A stretch of DNA of 13,565 nt. It comes from CAYYJM01 sp964471755. Lineage in GTDB: Bacteria; Planctomycetota; Planctomycetia; Gemmatales; Gemmataceae. Below, piece by piece: positions 12,951-13,565 of this stretch. The notes beneath the pieces were generated by a model. It had not been told where the DNA came from and did no database searches. It saw nothing but the letters and a program-made list of their open reading frames with translations. The stretch's first letter is position 1, and every line of letters begins with the position of its first letter. The position numbers and the translations under genes were made by a program. The stretch covers positions 1 to 13,565 of the forward strand of contig CAYYJM010000175.1 of the NCBI GenBank assembly GCA_964471755.1. Reading direction: 5' to 3'.

Positions 12951-12987
12951 TGGCGAGCCCCCCACGAAAGTGGGGGGGAGTGTCCGC
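12951..12987 (+). repeat. Intergenic hairpin repeat, copy 1
   Basis: A 37-nt unit starting TGGCGAGC and ending GAGTGTCCGC. Its core is an 8-bp stem (12958-12965 with 12970-12977) closed by a GAAA tetraloop. It is identical to copy 2 except for one extra G in the G-run. It lies upstream of gpmA. Confidence 0.85.
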
Positions 12988-12995
12988 CCGGCAGC

Positions 12996-13031
12996 TGGCG
13001 AGCCCCCCACGAAAGTGGGGGGAGTGTCCGC
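12996..13031 (+). repeat. Intergenic hairpin repeat, copy 2 (direct)
   Basis: A 36-nt direct copy of the unit, 8 nt after copy 1. The stem is 13003-13010 with 13015-13022, again with a GAAA loop. Confidence 0.85.
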
Positions 13032-13037
13032 GTCGGA

Positions 13038-13068
13038 AACTCCCCCGGCTTTCGCCGGGGGCTCGCCA
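13038..13068 (-). repeat. Intergenic hairpin repeat, copy 3 (inverted, diverged)
   Basis: The same unit in opposite orientation: TGGCGAGC is at the right end on the minus strand. The 8-bp stem (13042-13049 with 13054-13061) again closes GAAA on the minus strand. Relative to copies 1-2, two stem pairs differ, and both changes keep pairing (C-G to G-C, A-T to G-C). Confidence 0.8.
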
Positions 13069-13100
13069 GGGACGCGCGCCAGGCAGTCGCTCGATCCGGG

Positions 13101-13565
13101 TTACTTCGCCACGCTCGGTTCCTTTTCGCCGGGGAAGTTCTTCGGCAGCGGAATGGTCACCTTGCCCGTGGAGGCCCATTCGGTGCCACGCTCCACCGTC
13201 GCCGCGAAAACGACGCACTTCACCGCGTTGACATCATGGCCCATCGGCGTGTGGAACACCCGGCCCTTGCCGTACTCGACCGTCCAGATCATCGGCTCGT
13301 TGGTCATCGTCCCCTTCGAGTAGGCCGTCGCCAGCATGTGGACGTTCAGAATCGGACCACGCATGTTGTCGTACAGTTCGTCACGGTTGTGCATCCACTC
13401 GCGCGGCATGCCCCTGGTGATCGGATGATCCGGATCGCGCACGACGATGCTGAAATTGCCCGTGTAGCGGTGGCCCGGTCCCTGATCCTGGCCCTTCGCC
13501 ACGCGGATCGGCTTGACGGCCTCGTCGAACTTGAGCCGCTCGCCGGTGTCATTGCCGTACCAGAC
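13101..13565 (-). CDS. ThuA-like domain protein, 3' part (runs off the window)
   Basis: The C-terminal ~154 residues of a ThuA-domain protein (glutamine-amidotransferase-like fold; trehalose utilisation family), common in planctomycetes as secreted or cytoplasmic sugar-related proteins of unclear activity. Readable marks are GHRYTGNFSIVVRDPDHPITRGMP, EWMHNRDELYDNMRGP, MLATAYSKGTMTNEPMIWTVEYGKGRVFHTPMGHD and the close ERGTEWASTGKVTIPLP. The frame stays open to the last base of the window on the minus strand (starting ..WYGNDTGERLKFDEAVKP), so the true start lies outside; an internal GTG at 13502 is not the start. It is upstream of and on the same strand as gpmA, separated by 203 nt holding the hairpin repeats, so independent transcription is likely. 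Confidence 0.88.
   Translation of the reverse strand, partial: VWYGNDTGERLKFDEAVKPIRVAKGQDQGPGHRYTGNFSIVVRDPDHPITRGMPREWMHNRDELYDNMRGPILNVHMLATAYSKGTMTNEPMIWTVEYGKGRVFHTPMGHDVNAVKCVVFAATVERGTEWASTGKVTIPLPKNFPGEKEPSVAK

Noticed and set aside
12951..13068. Possible CRISPR array
   Set aside because: Only two direct copies plus one inverted, with 6-8 nt between them instead of ~30-nt spacers, and no cas genes.
12898..13218. Long N-terminal extension of gpmA running through the hairpin repeats
   Set aside because: The extra ~107 residues are a translation of the repeats (PHFRGGLA twice) with no family homology. The GpmA start MKKLVLVRHGE and a good Shine-Dalgarno place the start at 12897.
7603..13565. 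A single new carbohydrate-metabolism system linking esterase, ROK, DUF1624, GpmA and ThuA genes
   Set aside because: The genes lie on both strands in separate transcription units with convergent ends; no shared substrate or regulator is visible, so grouping them would be speculation.

Overview
The window is high-GC DNA (roughly two thirds G+C by eye). From position ~395 onward its gene content looks like a planctomycete, probably of the Gemmata/Isosphaera type. The clues are an oversized signal peptidase I carrying a zinc-ribbon and a large beta-rich insertion, a lone Rpn-type PD-(D/E)XK protein, a Uma2-type nuclease, a DUF3365 cytochrome, a ThuA-domain protein, an exported SAM methyltransferase, and intergenic GAAA-loop hairpin repeats. 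This taxonomic reading is inference from gene families; no rRNA or other phylogenetic marker was compared. It appears to be a draft or metagenomic scaffold: there is a 10-N gap inside lepA (4072-4081), and the first ~380 bases do not belong with the rest by homology.

Layout. Bases 1-~378 are a fragment of a mannitol dehydrogenase/fructuronate reductase C-terminal domain that reads like an alphaproteobacterial gene. At ~375-395 the reading frame passes abruptly into a 5'-truncated SAM methyltransferase (to 994). This overlaps a GT2 glycosyltransferase (951-1982), which is followed after 9 nt by an Rpn-like PD-(D/E)XK protein (1992-2954). A hairpin separates that gene from a convergent exported monohaem DUF3365 protein (2994-3551, minus). 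Across a 280-nt divergent intergenic region lies the lepA-lepB operon (3832-5634 and 5648-7537). A strong stem-loop (7560-7600) closes it against a convergent alpha/beta-hydrolase esterase (7603-8439, minus). Divergent from the esterase are a Uma2-family nuclease (8609-9211), a ROK-family sugar kinase-like protein (9233-10273) and a DUF1624-like membrane acyltransferase (10327-11421). The last of these overlaps tail-to-tail a minus-strand pair: gpmA (12151-12897) followed by an exported SAM methyltransferase (11396-12130). Upstream of gpmA are three hairpin repeats (12951-13068) and then the 3' part of a ThuA-domain protein (13101 to window end, minus).

How the genes work together. The 5' block (methyltransferase plus glycosyltransferase) fits cell-surface glycan synthesis. 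LepA (back-translocating GTPase/EF4) and LepB (leader peptidase) form the translation/export pair also seen in other bacteria. ROK, DUF1624, GpmA, esterase and ThuA proteins point to carbohydrate metabolism but do not form one evident pathway. I see no CRISPR array, tRNA, rRNA, prophage, or convincing new multi-gene defence or biosynthetic system. The most notable items are the architecture of the signal peptidase, the hairpin repeat family with compensated base changes, the exported methyltransferase, and the two assembly problems.
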